Origin: Helicobacter hepaticus ATCC 51449
GTDB taxonomy: Bacteria > Campylobacterota > Campylobacteria > Campylobacterales > Helicobacteraceae
Length of the DNA stretch: 64,000 nucleotides
Direction: 5' to 3'
Assembly: GCF_000007905.1 (NCBI RefSeq)
Contig: NC_004917.1
Coordinates: 1,674,001-1,738,000, forward strand
Within the stretch, counting starts at the first letter, position 1. Each line of letters opens with the position of its first letter. A program made the position numbers and the translations under genes. Shown piece by piece: positions 16,547-26,616 of this stretch. The notes beneath the pieces were generated by a model. The model was given only the letters and a program-made list of their open reading frames with translations. It made no database searches and was not told the DNA's origin.

Positions 16547-18097
16547 ATGGATAATGCTTCTCTCATACAACAATCAGAAGAGTCTCCGAGTGTGACAATA
16601 AAACAAGGATTGAAATCAAAACATAAACAAGATACGCAAGGTTTTGATGTATTTGGACTTAAAGATTTTGTATTAAAGGGCATTAGAGAAGCAGGCTTTA
16701 GCACACCTAGTCCAGTGCAATCTCAAAGTATACCAATTATTTTACAGGGCAAAGACCTTATTGCGCAGGCTCAGACAGGCACAGGAAAGACTGCTGCATT
16801 TGCTATACCTATTCTTAACACCCTTAATCGCAATAAAGATATTGAAGCGCTTATTATCACTCCTACACGGGAGCTTGCTATGCAAATTAGTGAGGAGATT
16901 CTAAAATTAGGGCGGTTTGGACGAATTAAAACAATTTGTATGTATGGAGGACAGAGCATTAAACGACAATGTGATTTGCTTGAGAAAAAACCTAAAGCAA
17001 TGATAGCTACACCCGGAAGGTTACTTGACCATTTACAAAATGGTAGAATTGCACATTTTTCGCCTCAAATTGTTGTGCTTGATGAGAGTGATGAAATGCT
17101 TGATATGGGCTTTTTAGATGATATTGAAGAGATTTTTAAATTTTTGCCCAATACGCGCCAGACATTACTTTTTTCAGCTACGATGCCAGAACCAATTAAA
17201 GCTTTAGCAATGAAAATACTTAATGAACCTGCTTTTGTAAAAATTACCCCCACAGATGTTACAAATCAAGATATTGAACAGCAATATTATATTATCAATG
17301 AAGGTGAGCGCGATGAAGCGATTGTGCGCTTAATTGAGACACAAAATCCTACAAAAAGCATTATTTTTACGCGTATGAAAAAAGAAGCTGATGCTTTAGC
17401 TATAAGACTTGCAAATCGTGGATTTAAAGCTATAGCATTACACGGAGATATGGAACAGAGGGATAGAAGAGAGGCGATTAAGGCATTTAGGGAAAATAAA
17501 ATTGAAATTCTTGTTGCTACTGATGTTGCATCTCGCGGATTAGATATAAGTGATGTAAGCCACGTATTTAATTATCATATACCACTCAATCCTGAGAGTT
17601 ATGTGCATCGTATAGGGCGCACAGGACGTGCAGGAAAAAAAGGTGTTGCAGTTACACTTGCTACACCACTTGAGTATAAAGATTTAAGTAAGATTAAACA
17701 AATTACCAAAGCCAAACTTAAACTCTGCGAGATAAAGCAAGAATATAGTGATGACGCATTTTCACAGGAACTTTCGCATACAAAGATTAGTGATAAATCG
17801 GTGGCCATTTATGAAAAACTCAAAGACAAAATAGATACTACACAGCTTTGTCTTAAGCTTATTTCATTACATTTAGAAAAAAATAGCAGTCTTAAAATTG
17901 GTTTAAGCAAGGAACAAATAGCCAAACTTGAAGAAAACTATGAAAGTGAACAACCTAAAAAATCTAATAAAAAATTTGTAGGAAATACACGTAGTGCTAC
18001 TAAAGGTAATCTACGTGGTGGTAAAGGGAGTAAAAATAATAAGCGATATGATAATATTGATAGAAGTCAGCCTTACACAAATAGCATTTGGGGGTAA
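16547..18097 (+). CDS. DEAD-box ATP-dependent RNA helicase
   Basis: About 516 residues with the complete helicase motif set: Q motif (STPSPVQSQSIP), Walker A AQTGTGKTA, PTRELAMQ, TPGRLLDH, DESD in place of DEAD, SAT, and in domain 2 ATDVASRGLD and HRIGRTGRAG. The basic, Gly/Asn/Lys-rich tail (after about 465) probably binds RNA. I choose ATG 16547 because TTAAGGTAAAACGA precedes it; ATG 16505 would add 14 residues with no binding site. DESD instead of DEAD is a small deviation that keeps the essential acidic pair. Likely role: RNA unwinding in ribosome assembly or mRNA decay. Confidence 0.95.
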   Translation: MDNASLIQQSEESPSVTIKQGLKSKHKQDTQGFDVFGLKDFVLKGIREAGFSTPSPVQSQSIPIILQGKDLIAQAQTGTGKTAAFAIPILNTLNRNKDIEALIITPTRELAMQISEEILKLGRFGRIKTICMYGGQSIKRQCDLLEKKPKAMIATPGRLLDHLQNGRIAHFSPQIVVLDESDEMLDMGFLDDIEEIFKFLPNTRQTLLFSATMPEPIKALAMKILNEPAFVKITPTDVTNQDIEQQYYIINEGERDEAIVRLIETQNPTKSIIFTRMKKEADALAIRLANRGFKAIALHGDMEQRDRREAIKAFRENKIEILVATDVASRGLDISDVSHVFNYHIPLNPESYVHRIGRTGRAGKKGVAVTLATPLEYKDLSKIKQITKAKLKLCEIKQEYSDDAFSQELSHTKISDKSVAIYEKLKDKIDTTQLCLKLISLHLEKNSSLKIGLSKEQIAKLEENYESEQPKKSNKKFVGNTRSATKGNLRGGKGSKNNKRYDNIDRSQPYTNSIWG

Positions 18098-18103
18098 AAA
18101 GTA

Positions 18104-18691
18104 TTGAAATTGTTAAAGAATTTAATTATTTTAAATGTTCTAAATTTGGGTTTAGTATGGGGAATTGATTTTACTCCAGCACCTGTTTCTTCTAATACTT
18201 TTGGAAGCCTAAATATTGGTTGGTTACATTCTACAATCACAGGTGCGCAAAGAAATGAAGTATTGCAAGACTATAAAAGTGCTCGTAATGCAATGCTTTT
18301 TGGCTTGAAACGAGGCTTTATTCTCACAGAGGGAAAGACTTTACTTCTTAATGCGTGGATTGATGGGAGTGCAGGCTCTGAAAATAAAAATGGACTATAT
18401 AATTTTTCTGTAGGTGGGCAAATTGGATATAGATTCTTTGATGGACGTGTAATTGCATTTGTTGGAGGAGGATTTGAAATGAGTAATCTTGCTACACCAG
18501 AACCTAAAGAACAATATAATATTTATGGTGGCATAGCTCGTGCAGAAGTTTTTATTGATATAGCCAAAGGTTATGGTCTAAGTGTGGGTTACCAACGTGG
18601 ATTTAATGAAAAAAGTAAGAAATTGCTTGGAGAACGTTTTGATACACAATCTTTTTTTGTAAGTGTAAGTTATTATGATTTTAGCATTTAA
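18104..18691 (+). CDS. Small outer membrane beta-barrel protein
   Basis: 195 residues. N-terminal signal sequence (to about residue 20, LGLVWG) followed by alternating amphipathic strands, many Gly-aromatic turns (YRFFDGRVIAFVGGG) and an aromatic C-terminal end (YYDFSI), as in Helicobacter small OMPs. Start is TTG with GGGGGTAAAAAG before it; there is no nearby in-frame ATG that keeps the signal peptide. Only 6 bases separate it from the helicase stop, so it may be expressed from that promoter. Confidence 0.75.
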   Translation: MKLLKNLIILNVLNLGLVWGIDFTPAPVSSNTFGSLNIGWLHSTITGAQRNEVLQDYKSARNAMLFGLKRGFILTEGKTLLLNAWIDGSAGSENKNGLYNFSVGGQIGYRFFDGRVIAFVGGGFEMSNLATPEPKEQYNIYGGIARAEVFIDIAKGYGLSVGYQRGFNEKSKKLLGERFDTQSFFVSVSYYDFSI

Positions 18692-18709
18692 ATTTTATTT
18701 ATGTATGAG

Positions 18710-19534
18710 CTAGAAACGCATCGCAAAAACGATCTGTGCTCCTTCACCCTTTGTGTTTTTTAGTGGCATAATGAAACTTTGGGCTTCATTTTTATTTTTT
18801 ATTCCAATTCGTTTTGCTACCCCTAAATCTTTCAAAATAAATCCAATAGGATCCATAAGAAGCAAGGCACTTTTGCCAAGAAAACGTGAGCCAAGAATTG
18901 TGTCGTGATTGTTATGGATACGAAGTGAAGCTTGGTAGAATAATTCACCAAACATTGAGCCAATTGCAGGAGTAACAATTAAATCTTGCCACGATGGTAT
19001 TTCAGCGAATGCTTCAATGCCATATTCCCAAAAAAGAGCAGAAGCAAGAACACTATAAAGTGCAGATATATTCCAGCTATATCCTGCAACACGAGGTTGC
19101 ATATAATACACTGCACCCCAATAAGGGTGTGTAACCCAATTTAAAAACCAATTATCGGCATCTACTACTGGTCCCTGTGAGGTTTTCCTTGCCCAATTTT
19201 TGCCAAGATTCTTTATTTCATCTTTGTTCCAGTTTGTTACACTCTCAGGCATAAGATAAAGCACACCAGCGCTTATGAGTGTCCCACCAAGTATAATGCC
19301 CGAACTTGCAGCCAAATATGCAATTTTATTTTGTGGCTCATAATATTGATGTTTTTGCAAATCTAATGGAGCATTAGATTCGGTATGTGGCTCTAGCTTT
19401 TCGTATTCTAAGTGAGGGAGTTGTGTTCCCCAAGAATTACAAACCAAAAACATATTTAAGAGCATAAGCTTAAATTTATTAGCAAATGTAAAATTCATCT
19501 TCTTTTTCTTTGTCATTTGAATATTTGAAATCAT
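18710..19534 (-). CDS. DUF3943-like membrane-associated protein
   Basis: About 262-274 residues; the likely start is the internal ATG giving MNFTFANKFK (near 19498) because it puts the signal segment KLMLLNMFLVCNSWG at the N-terminus. A hydrophobic segment follows at about 90-110. The block NWVTHPYWGAVYYMQPR...FWEYGIEAFAEIPSWQDLIVTPAIGSMFGE is characteristic of DUF3943, a poorly characterised envelope family. The C-terminus ends in an aromatic residue (FAMRF), compatible with an outer-membrane protein. Convergent with the preceding OMP gene. Confidence 0.7.
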   Translation of the reverse strand: MISNIQMTKKKKMNFTFANKFKLMLLNMFLVCNSWGTQLPHLEYEKLEPHTESNAPLDLQKHQYYEPQNKIAYLAASSGIILGGTLISAGVLYLMPESVTNWNKDEIKNLGKNWARKTSQGPVVDADNWFLNWVTHPYWGAVYYMQPRVAGYSWNISALYSVLASALFWEYGIEAFAEIPSWQDLIVTPAIGSMFGELFYQASLRIHNNHDTILGSRFLGKSALLLMDPIGFILKDLGVAKRIGIKNKNEAQSFIMPLKNTKGEGAQIVFAMRF

Positions 19535-19611
19535 ATTATATCTTAAGATTTTAAAGCTATAATCTTTTTTAAAAATATTTTTTGTCCATTAAAGTTTTAA
19601 GGAGAATAGTT

Positions 19612-20184
19612 ATGAAAAAGTTGTTTTTAATTATTGGTGCGCCCGGTTCGGGAAAGACGACAGATGCACAAATCATTGCAAGAGATAATGCGGATTCTAT
19701 CGTGCATTATTCCACGGGAGATTTATTACGCGAAGAAGTTGCAAGTGGTAGTGAATATGGGAAAACCATTGATAGTTTTATTAGTAAGGGCAATCTTGTC
19801 CCACTTGATATTGTAGTTGGCACAATTATTAATGCCATAGCAAATGCGCCCAAAGATGTTATCATTATTGATGGCTATCCTCGTAGCATAGAGCAAATGG
19901 AAGCCCTTGATGAAAAACTTAAAGCACAAAATCAAGTGCAATTAGTGAGCGTAATAGAAGTTGAAGTAAGTGAATCTGTCGCAAGAGAGAGAGTGTTAGG
20001 ACGGGCAAGAGGTGCAGATGATAATGTAGAAGTATTTAATAATCGTATGCAAGTGTATCTCACGCCACTTAAAGATATTGAGACATTTTATAGTAAGCAA
20101 AAAGTGCTTCATAAAATTAATGGTGAGCGTATGATTGAGGAAATCGTAAGTGAAATGGAAAGTTTTATTAAAGGGAAAATGTAA
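19612..20184 (+). CDS. adk: Adenylate kinase
   Basis: 190 residues catalysing ATP + AMP = 2 ADP. P-loop GAPGSGKTT at 9-17, AMP-site [10 protein letters not shown], and IIDGYPRS (the DGFPR motif with Tyr for Phe). The LID domain is of the short type without zinc cysteines. Start at 19612 is supported by AAGGAG seven bases before; an in-frame start at 19582 would have no site. In H. pylori adk lies beside aspS-cheV-ligA, as I recall, but here it is about 29 kb away. Confidence 0.95.
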   Translation: MKKLFLIIGAPGSGKTTDAQIIARDNADSIVHYSTGDLLREEVASGSEYGKTIDSFISKGNLVPLDIVVGTIINAIANAPKDVIIIDGYPRSIEQMEALDEKLKAQNQVQLVSVIEVEVSESVARERVLGRARGADDNVEVFNNRMQVYLTPLKDIETFYSKQKVLHKINGERMIEEIVSEMESFIKGKM

Positions 20185-20247
20185 TACTTTAAAATAATGT
20201 TTTAAAATTATATTCTTCACTTTTATGTTTTTTTATACTTAAAATAG

Positions 20248-20253
20248 TAGAAT
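20248..20253 (+). promoter_or_regulatory. -10 box for typA
   Basis: TAGAAT preceded by periodic T/A-rich sequence, 41 bases before the typA ATG. No -35 element is evident, as usual for this group. Confidence 0.5.
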
Positions 20254-20293
20254 CCTTACTTTAATTCTAAATGGAAAGTAGAGAATCATTTTT

Positions 20294-22096
20294 ATGCAAA
20301 ATATAAGAAATATTGCTGTTATTGCTCACGTTGATCACGGAAAAACTACACTTGTAGATGGGCTACTTACTCAATCCGGTACTTTTGGCGAGAGGGAACA
20401 AATTGATGAGCGTGTTATGGATTCTAATGATTTAGAAAGAGAACGAGGTATTACTATTCTTTCAAAAAATACAGCTATCAATTATAAGGGGACAAAAATA
20501 AATATTATTGACACGCCCGGACACGCGGATTTTGGTGGAGAGGTAGAACGGGTGCTTAAAATGGTTGATGGCGTGCTGCTTCTTGTAGATGCACAAGAAG
20601 GTGTTATGCCTCAAACAAAGTTTGTTGTGAAAAAAGCACTTGGTTTTGGAATCCGCCCCATTGTAGTAGTTAATAAAATTGATAAGCCAGCTGCCCAACC
20701 TCATAGAGTGATTGATGAAGTTTTTGATTTATTTGTAGCAATGGGTGCAAGTGATGAACAACTAGATTTTCCTGTAGTTTATGCTGCTGCACGAGATGGT
20801 TATGCAATCAAAGAGTTAGAAGATGAAAAGAAAAATCTTGAACCTCTTTTTGAGGCAATTTTAGAATATGTCCCACTGCCAAGTGGTGCAAAAGAGAATC
20901 CTTTGCAAATGCAAGTATTTACGCTTGATTATGATAATTATGTAGGAAAAATCGGCATTGCTCGTGTATTTAATGGTTGTATAAAAAAAGGTGAGAATGT
21001 AATGCTTGCTAAAAGTGATGGCGAGAAAGAAACTGGGCGCATTAGTAAGCTTATTGGCTTTTTAGGCTTAGCACGCACAGAGATAGAATCTGCTGAAGCC
21101 GGTGATATTGTTGCTATTGCCGGTTTTAATGCCGTTGATGTTGGAGATTCTATTGTATGTCCTACTAATCCTATGCCGCTTGACCCTATGCACCTTGAAG
21201 AACCTACAATGAGTGTGTATTTTGCAGTTAATGATAGCCCTTTAGCAGGGTTGGAGGGCAAACACGTAACGGCAAATAAAATTAAAGATAGGCTCTTAAA
21301 AGAAATGCAAACTAACATTGCTATGCGTTGTGAAGAAATGGGCGAGGGAAAATTCAAAGTGAGTGGGCGAGGGGAGTTACAAATTACCATTTTGGCTGAA
21401 AATTTGCGCCGAGAAGGCTTTGAATTTAGTATTTCACGTCCTGAAGTAATTATCAAAGAAGAGAATGGTGTGAAATGCGAGCCATTTGAGCATTTAGTCA
21501 TTGATACGCCGCAAGATTTTAGCGGGGCGATTATTGAAAAGCTTGGCAAGAGAAAGGCAGAGATGAAAGCTATGAATCCTATGAGTGATGGCTATACAAG
21601 ATTAGAGTTTGAGATTCCAGCGCGTGGGCTTATCGGCTATCGCAGTGAGTTTTTGACAGATACGAAAGGTGAGGGCATTATGAATCATAGTTTTTTAGAG
21701 TTTCGTCCCTTTAGTGGTAGTGTAGAATCTCGTAAAAACGGCGCACTCATTAGTATGGAAAATGGAGATGCGACAGGTTTTTCACTTTTTAATATCCAAG
21801 AGCGAGGAATACTCTTTATAGCACCACAAACTAAAGTATATGTAGGAATGGTCATTGGTGAGCATAGCAGAGATAATGATTTAGATGTTAATCCTATTAA
21901 GGCAAAACACTTAACTAATATGCGTAGTAGTGGGGCTGATGAAGCGATTAAACTTGTGCCACCAAGGGATTTAACACTAGAGAGGGCATTAGAATGGATA
22001 GAAGATGATGAAATACTTGAAGTAACTCCTCAAACTATTAGAATCCGTAAAAAGATTCTAGAGCCAAATATGCGTAAAAGAGCAAAAGCAAAATAA
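20294..22096 (+). CDS. typA: Ribosome-associated GTPase TypA/BipA
   Basis: 600 residues. GTPase motifs AHVDHGKTT (G1), RERGITI (G2), DTPGHADF (G3) and NKID (G4) start within the first 130 residues, followed by EF-G-like domains and the BipA-specific C-terminal domain ([21 protein letters not shown]). It acts in ribosome assembly and stress adaptation. Full length, with the binding site ggaaagtaga upstream. Confidence 0.97.
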   Translation: MQNIRNIAVIAHVDHGKTTLVDGLLTQSGTFGEREQIDERVMDSNDLERERGITILSKNTAINYKGTKINIIDTPGHADFGGEVERVLKMVDGVLLLVDAQEGVMPQTKFVVKKALGFGIRPIVVVNKIDKPAAQPHRVIDEVFDLFVAMGASDEQLDFPVVYAAARDGYAIKELEDEKKNLEPLFEAILEYVPLPSGAKENPLQMQVFTLDYDNYVGKIGIARVFNGCIKKGENVMLAKSDGEKETGRISKLIGFLGLARTEIESAEAGDIVAIAGFNAVDVGDSIVCPTNPMPLDPMHLEEPTMSVYFAVNDSPLAGLEGKHVTANKIKDRLLKEMQTNIAMRCEEMGEGKFKVSGRGELQITILAENLRREGFEFSISRPEVIIKEENGVKCEPFEHLVIDTPQDFSGAIIEKLGKRKAEMKAMNPMSDGYTRLEFEIPARGLIGYRSEFLTDTKGEGIMNHSFLEFRPFSGSVESRKNGALISMENGDATGFSLFNIQERGILFIAPQTKVYVGMVIGEHSRDNDLDVNPIKAKHLTNMRSSGADEAIKLVPPRDLTLERALEWIEDDEILEVTPQTIRIRKKILEPNMRKRAKAK

Positions 22097-22098
22097 GT

Positions 22099-22140
22099 TG
22101 GTTTATTAAGGGGTGTTTGCCACCCTTTTATTAAGCCAAT
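22099..22140 (+). terminator. Hairpin after typA
   Basis: An imperfect inverted repeat pairs TTGGTTTATTAAGGGGTG with CACCCTTTTATTAAGCCAA around the loop TTTGC, with T-rich sequence on the 3' side. It begins just after the typA stop, so I read it as a terminator. It may be readable from either strand. Confidence 0.6.
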
Positions 22141-22167
22141 GGCTTAAAATTAAATAAAGGAAAAACA

Positions 22168-22791
22168 ATGAATCCTTTTTTAGAATCAATTTATTTTCGC
22201 CACTCCTGCAAACTTTTTGATGAGAACAAAAAAATCCCAAAAGAAACCTTTGAGGAAATTTTAGAAGTAGGACGACTTGCTCCTAGTTCATTTGGTATGG
22301 AGCCTACAAGGCTTTTAGTTTTACGCAGTGATGAAGCAAAGAAAGCATTGCGTCCGCTATGTTGGGATCAGCCACAAATTACAAGTGCAAGTGAAGTAGT
22401 GGTATTTAAAAGCTTACAAAGCGATTTAGTGCCACCAAGTGAATATGCTAAACGCAATACTTTTAGGCGAAAAATGGATTTAAATGGATATGAGACTTTT
22501 TGTAGCCGACTAGGAGATTACCTTAAAGCACGTGGATTTACTGATGAGAAAATTGCGCATTGGAGTGCTTTACAGGCTTATATTATGGCTACTTATATGG
22601 TAAGCTATGCGAGTTATATTAAAATTGACACTTGCTATATTGAAGGTTTTGAAAAACGCAAAGTAGAGGAGCTTTATGGATTGGATCGCTTTAAAGAACA
22701 AGTAAGTTTGATTGTATGTTTTGGTTATCGCGGTAAAGCACAGCAGGCACGTTATAGAATCACGCTTGATGAATTGGTTGAATATAAATAA
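22168..22791 (+). CDS. NAD(P)H nitroreductase, FrxA/RdxA-like
   Basis: 207-residue FMN-dependent oxidoreductase of the nitroreductase family. The opening FRHSCKLFDE and the block EVGRLAPSSFGMEPTRLLVL are FMN-binding segments; the GFEKRKVEELYGL and ACFGYRG-like VCFGYRGK segments are also conserved. By eye it is nearer to FrxA than to RdxA of H. pylori. Enzymes of this group reduce nitro compounds, including metronidazole, in Helicobacter; substrate preference here is unknown. Start follows aaaggaaaaaca. Confidence 0.88.
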   Translation: MNPFLESIYFRHSCKLFDENKKIPKETFEEILEVGRLAPSSFGMEPTRLLVLRSDEAKKALRPLCWDQPQITSASEVVVFKSLQSDLVPPSEYAKRNTFRRKMDLNGYETFCSRLGDYLKARGFTDEKIAHWSALQAYIMATYMVSYASYIKIDTCYIEGFEKRKVEELYGLDRFKEQVSLIVCFGYRGKAQQARYRITLDELVEYK

Positions 22792-22800
22792 GGGGGATAA

Positions 22801-25176
22801 ATGTTAGATACAATCACGGTTACAAAGAGAAATGGTCGGATTGAACCACTTGATATTGCAAAGATTCAAAAACATACTTACGCGGCAGTAGAGGGGTTAG
22901 AAGGAGTTAGTCAAAGTGAGTTAGAAGTTGATGCAAAGATTCTATTTAAAGATAAAATTACAACTGAAGAAATTCAGCAAACACTCATAAAAACAGCAGT
23001 AGATAAAATTGATGTAAATACGCCAAATTGGAGTTTTGTAGCAGCACGATTATTTTTGTATGATTTGTATCATAAAGTTACAGGTTGGACAGGTTATAAA
23101 AAGCTTGAAGAGTATTTTGAACAGGGGGAAAGAGAGGGTAAGCTTATCTCTGGTATTAAAGAAAAATATGATTTAGCATTTTTAGATTCTCATATTAAGC
23201 CTGAACGTGATTTGCAATTTAATTATTTGGGCATTAAGACACTTTATGATAGATATTTATTAAAAGATAGTAATAATCGTCCCATTGAATTGCCTCAACA
23301 TATGTTTATGGCAATTGCTATGTTTTTGGCACAAAATGAAAAAGATTGCAACGCTTGGGCAGTGAAATTTTATAATATGATTTCCTTATTTGAGGTTATT
23401 TGCGCGACACCTACCCTTGCAAATGCTCGCACTACGCGTCATCAGTTAAGCTCGTGTTTTGTAGGAAGCACGCCTGATAATATTGAGGGAATCTTTGATG
23501 CTTATAAAGAAATGGCACTTTTAAGCAAATATGGAGGCGGTATAGGCTGGGATTTTAGCCGAGTGCGTGGGCTTGGAAGCTTTATTGATGGACATAAAAA
23601 TGCAGCAGGTGGTGTCGTGCCATTTTTAAAAATCGCTAATGATGTGGCAATAGCAGTTGATCAGCTTGGCACACGAAAGGGTGCAATTGCTACTTATTTA
23701 GAGATTTGGCATAATGATATTCACGATTTTATTGATTTGCGCAAAAATAGCGGTGAGGAGCGAAGACGCACACACGACTTATTCCCTGCTATTTGGATTT
23801 GTGATTTATTTATGAAGCGCGTAGAATCAAATGAGTTTTGGACACTTTTTGACCCTTATGAATGTCCTGAACTCACTGAACTCTATGGTGAAGCATTTGA
23901 AGCAAAATATATTGAATATGAGCAATCTGATAAGGTATTAAAATCTCGTATATTAGCCAAAGATTTATGGAAAAAGATTTTGACAAATTATTTTGAATCT
24001 GGCTTGCCTTTTTTATGCTTTAAAGACAATGCTAATCGGGTAAATCCTAATGCTCACGCAGGAATTATTAGAAGCTCAAATCTCTGCACAGAGATTTTTC
24101 AAAATACTAATCCTAACCATTATGTGGTGGAAGTGGAGTTTGAAGATGGCTCAAAAGTAGTGTATGAAGAAAAAGAAGAGGTAAAGCTTGATAATGGTAT
24201 GTGCAAGAGGGCAAATAAAATTACAAGTGTAGATTCTATAAATGGTAGGAAAGTGTTTATTACTTCGCGTATAGCACAAGGTGGGGCAACAGCGGTATGT
24301 AATCTCGCAAGTGTGAATCTAAGCAAAATAAACACCAAGGAAGATATTGAGCGTGTCTTGCCTATTGCTATTAGAATGCTTGATAATGTCATTGATTTAA
24401 ATTTTTATCCTAATCGTAAAGTTAAAGTTACAAATATGCAAAATCGTGCTATTGGGCTTGGAGTTATGGGTGAAGCAGAAATGCTTGCGCGTTCCCACAT
24501 TGATTGGGGGAGTGAAGAGCATTTGATAAAAATTGATGAGATTATGGAACTTGTGAGTTTTTATGCGATTGAATCAAGTGCAAATCTTGCCCAAGAAAAG
24601 GGTAAATATCCTCAATTTGAAGGCAGTAATTGGAGCAAAGGCATATTTCCTATTGATATGGCAAACAAAGAGGCACTTAAGATTGTTGATAGAGGGGGGC
24701 TTTTCTCACAGCAATGTGATTGGGAATCTTTGAGAGCAAAAGTAAAAACACAAGGTATGCGCAATGGCTATTTAATGGCGATTGCTCCTACAAGTTCAAT
24801 TAGTATTTTAGTAGGCACAACACAAACCATTGAGCCTGTGTATAGAAAAAAATGGTATGAAGAGAATCTAAGCGGACTTATTCCTGTGGTTGTGCCTCAC
24901 TTGAACCTTGACACTTGGAATTATTATGTTTCAGCGTATGATATTGAGCAAACTCATATCATTAAAGCGGCGGCTGTCCGACAAAAATGGATAGATCAAG
25001 GGCAAAGCACAAATATTTTTGTGCGTCTTGATAAAGCAAGTGGTAAAATGCTCAATGACATTTATACACTTGCGTGGAAATTAGGATTGAAAAGCACATA
25101 TTATTTACGCTCTCAAAGCCCAGAGGCAGAAGAGCAGGTGATGGATAGAAGTGTAGAATGTGTGAATTGTCAATAA
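22801..25176 (+). CDS. nrdA: Ribonucleoside-diphosphate reductase alpha subunit (class Ia)
   Basis: 791 residues. N-terminal ATP-cone (about 5-90, VTKRNGRIEPLDIAKI), active-site cysteines in RHQLSSCFVG and SSNLCTEIFQ, the PTSSIS segment and the C-terminal redox pair CVNC (last five residues). It reduces ribonucleotides to deoxyribonucleotides together with an NrdB subunit that is not encoded in this window. Nine bases after the nitroreductase stop. Confidence 0.96.
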   Translation: MLDTITVTKRNGRIEPLDIAKIQKHTYAAVEGLEGVSQSELEVDAKILFKDKITTEEIQQTLIKTAVDKIDVNTPNWSFVAARLFLYDLYHKVTGWTGYKKLEEYFEQGEREGKLISGIKEKYDLAFLDSHIKPERDLQFNYLGIKTLYDRYLLKDSNNRPIELPQHMFMAIAMFLAQNEKDCNAWAVKFYNMISLFEVICATPTLANARTTRHQLSSCFVGSTPDNIEGIFDAYKEMALLSKYGGGIGWDFSRVRGLGSFIDGHKNAAGGVVPFLKIANDVAIAVDQLGTRKGAIATYLEIWHNDIHDFIDLRKNSGEERRRTHDLFPAIWICDLFMKRVESNEFWTLFDPYECPELTELYGEAFEAKYIEYEQSDKVLKSRILAKDLWKKILTNYFESGLPFLCFKDNANRVNPNAHAGIIRSSNLCTEIFQNTNPNHYVVEVEFEDGSKVVYEEKEEVKLDNGMCKRANKITSVDSINGRKVFITSRIAQGGATAVCNLASVNLSKINTKEDIERVLPIAIRMLDNVIDLNFYPNRKVKVTNMQNRAIGLGVMGEAEMLARSHIDWGSEEHLIKIDEIMELVSFYAIESSANLAQEKGKYPQFEGSNWSKGIFPIDMANKEALKIVDRGGLFSQQCDWESLRAKVKTQGMRNGYLMAIAPTSSISILVGTTQTIEPVYRKKWYEENLSGLIPVVVPHLNLDTWNYYVSAYDIEQTHIIKAAAVRQKWIDQGQSTNIFVRLDKASGKMLNDIYTLAWKLGLKSTYYLRSQSPEAEEQVMDRSVECVNCQ

Positions 25177-25243
25177 TGTCAATACTAAGATCAATAGGAG
25201 TAAAATACTAGGAGTTCAATTTTAGCTATAAAGGGGGGATATT

Positions 25244-25597
25244 ATGGCACTGCAAGAAGAATTGAAACAACAAGGTGATTTTTTATTTCGTTATCGGAGT
25301 TATTTGCCCTTTGCTCTATTACTTTTTTTTCCAAAATTTACAGGTTATGTGCCAAGTAAGATGGATTTTTCTTTTAGGTCAATGCTTAGACGTGAGTATC
25401 ATTCATTTTTTGGACTTACCTCTTCGCTTTTTGTATTTCATTATCTCATTGTAGTATTTGTGTGTTGGCTCAATGATTGGCATCTGCTTTTGCCTAATGA
25501 GATTCTTAGCTATCTTTTTGGTATATCGGCAGTATTTTATTTACTTGTGCGCTCTTTGGTGAAAAAGACGAAACTTTTTGAGGTCGCGGATAGATAA
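25244..25597 (+). pseudogene. Truncated ICMT-like membrane methyltransferase
   Basis: 117 residues. The opening MALQEELKQQGDFLFRYRSY resembles the N-terminus of small isoprenylcysteine methyltransferase-type membrane proteins (about 200 residues), and LLVRSLV near residue 98 resembles the segment that precedes their catalytic domain. The SAM-binding C-terminal half is absent: the frame ends inside the convergent fucosyltransferase gene, overlapping it by 61 bases. A ribosome binding site (aaggggggata) is present, so it may still be translated as a three-span membrane peptide. The family match is by eye and moderate. Confidence 0.5.
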
Positions 25598-26616
25598 ATA
25601 GACAAAAGATATTTTTTCAAAGTGCGCAGAGGTATTTGAAAAATATTTGCAAAATTATTGACAATCTGACGCGCTTTTTGAGCTTTTTTATATCGTTTTT
25701 CAATATTGCAACGCCATTGTCCAAATCCTCTGCGATAAGCTTTTTCTAAGGGTTGATTAAAAATATGAAGCAAAAAGTTTTCAAGTTTTTCATCAAATAT
25801 TTTTTGATGATTTTTATCCAAAAATACAGGCTCACTTAACATTGATAAATAAGCTTCATCGTGGGTATCAAGAAAATAAATGGTTTCTAAAACTTCTTTG
25901 TAGCTCTCATATTTATGCATATTAATAAAAGACTTTGGATTTATCCCCCCCCCCATTTTATCTAAAGGCAAACTTATGCGTTCATCTCCCCAATAAATGG
26001 GTATGGTGTGTGCAGCAAAAGCTTGAATAAGTTTCTCGGTAATATAGCCATTTGTGCTTGAATTTTCAAAAGCGATATTGAATTTACCCTCTTTTAAAAA
26101 AGCATATTTATCTACGACAGGATTCCCAATATTATTTTTGTATCGTCCACCGCTATCTACACGATTATATTGACTTAAAAAATCAAAAAATTGTGTGCGT
26201 ATCTCATCTGCCTTACCATTGCTTACAACAAAAGTGCAAAAACGACTCTTATTTTGGAGTGTCTCTGGTGTAATATGTAAGTGTTTGTTCATAGCTTTTT
26301 GCATATCAGATTCGCAGTGAAGATAAAGTGGATAGCGCAAATATCGGTCTTCAAAATGTATATAATCATATCCAATAGCGTAATCACAAAAATTAAAATC
26401 TGCTCGTAGATTTTCGCCTGTGGCAAAGATTCTTACTTTATTGTAATTAAGATGTTCAAATCCCATACAAGAGTAAAAAATATAATCTGGGTCCTTATTG
26501 GTCAAAATAAGTTCATAATGTTGTTCAAGTAAAGCAACAATTTTCCCTTTCACTGCCCCATCACAAAAATATACTTTTTTTGTGGGCTTGTGAGTTTTTG
26601 TGCAACCTTGGTTCAT
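25537..26616 (-). CDS. Alpha-1,3/1,4-fucosyltransferase, GT10 family, with G10 tract
   Basis: 359 residues. The GT10 donor-binding block is [23 protein letters not shown] followed by IPIYWGD (about 178-211). Such enzymes add fucose from GDP-fucose to LPS O-chains in Helicobacter and make Lewis-type antigens; that product is inferred. Directly after the block, at M221-G-G-G224, the coding strand has ten consecutive G (25945-25954). In this copy the gene is in frame. Gain or loss of one G would truncate the enzyme near residue 225. The C-terminus is basic and amphipathic, likely for membrane attachment; the heptad repeats of H. pylori FutA/B are not seen. Start overlaps the prfA stop by 4 bases. 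Confidence 0.9.
   Translation of the reverse strand: MNQGCTKTHKPTKKVYFCDGAVKGKIVALLEQHYELILTNKDPDYIFYSCMGFEHLNYNKVRIFATGENLRADFNFCDYAIGYDYIHFEDRYLRYPLYLHCESDMQKAMNKHLHITPETLQNKSRFCTFVVSNGKADEIRTQFFDFLSQYNRVDSGGRYKNNIGNPVVDKYAFLKEGKFNIAFENSSTNGYITEKLIQAFAAHTIPIYWGDERISLPLDKMGGGINPKSFINMHKYESYKEVLETIYFLDTHDEAYLSMLSEPVFLDKNHQKIFDEKLENFLLHIFNQPLEKAYRRGFGQWRCNIEKRYKKAQKARQIVNNFANIFQIPLRTLKKYLLSIYLSATSKSFVFFTKERTSK
25945..25954. repeat. Poly-C/G tract of 10 inside the fucosyltransferase gene
   Basis: Ten C on the + strand (ten G in the coding strand) inside codons 221-224. The tract is bounded by TTAT and ATTT and is one of the longest homopolymers in a coding region of the window. Slipped-strand mispairing here would switch the enzyme off. 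Confidence 0.9.

Noticed and set aside
20938-21549. Long open frame (about 203 codons) antisense to typA
   Set aside because: It lies completely inside typA on the opposite strand, has no ribosome site and an unstructured Ser/Pro-rich translation, so it is a shadow of the real gene.
24694-24699. G6 run inside nrdA
   Set aside because: Too short for notable slippage and inside an essential gene.
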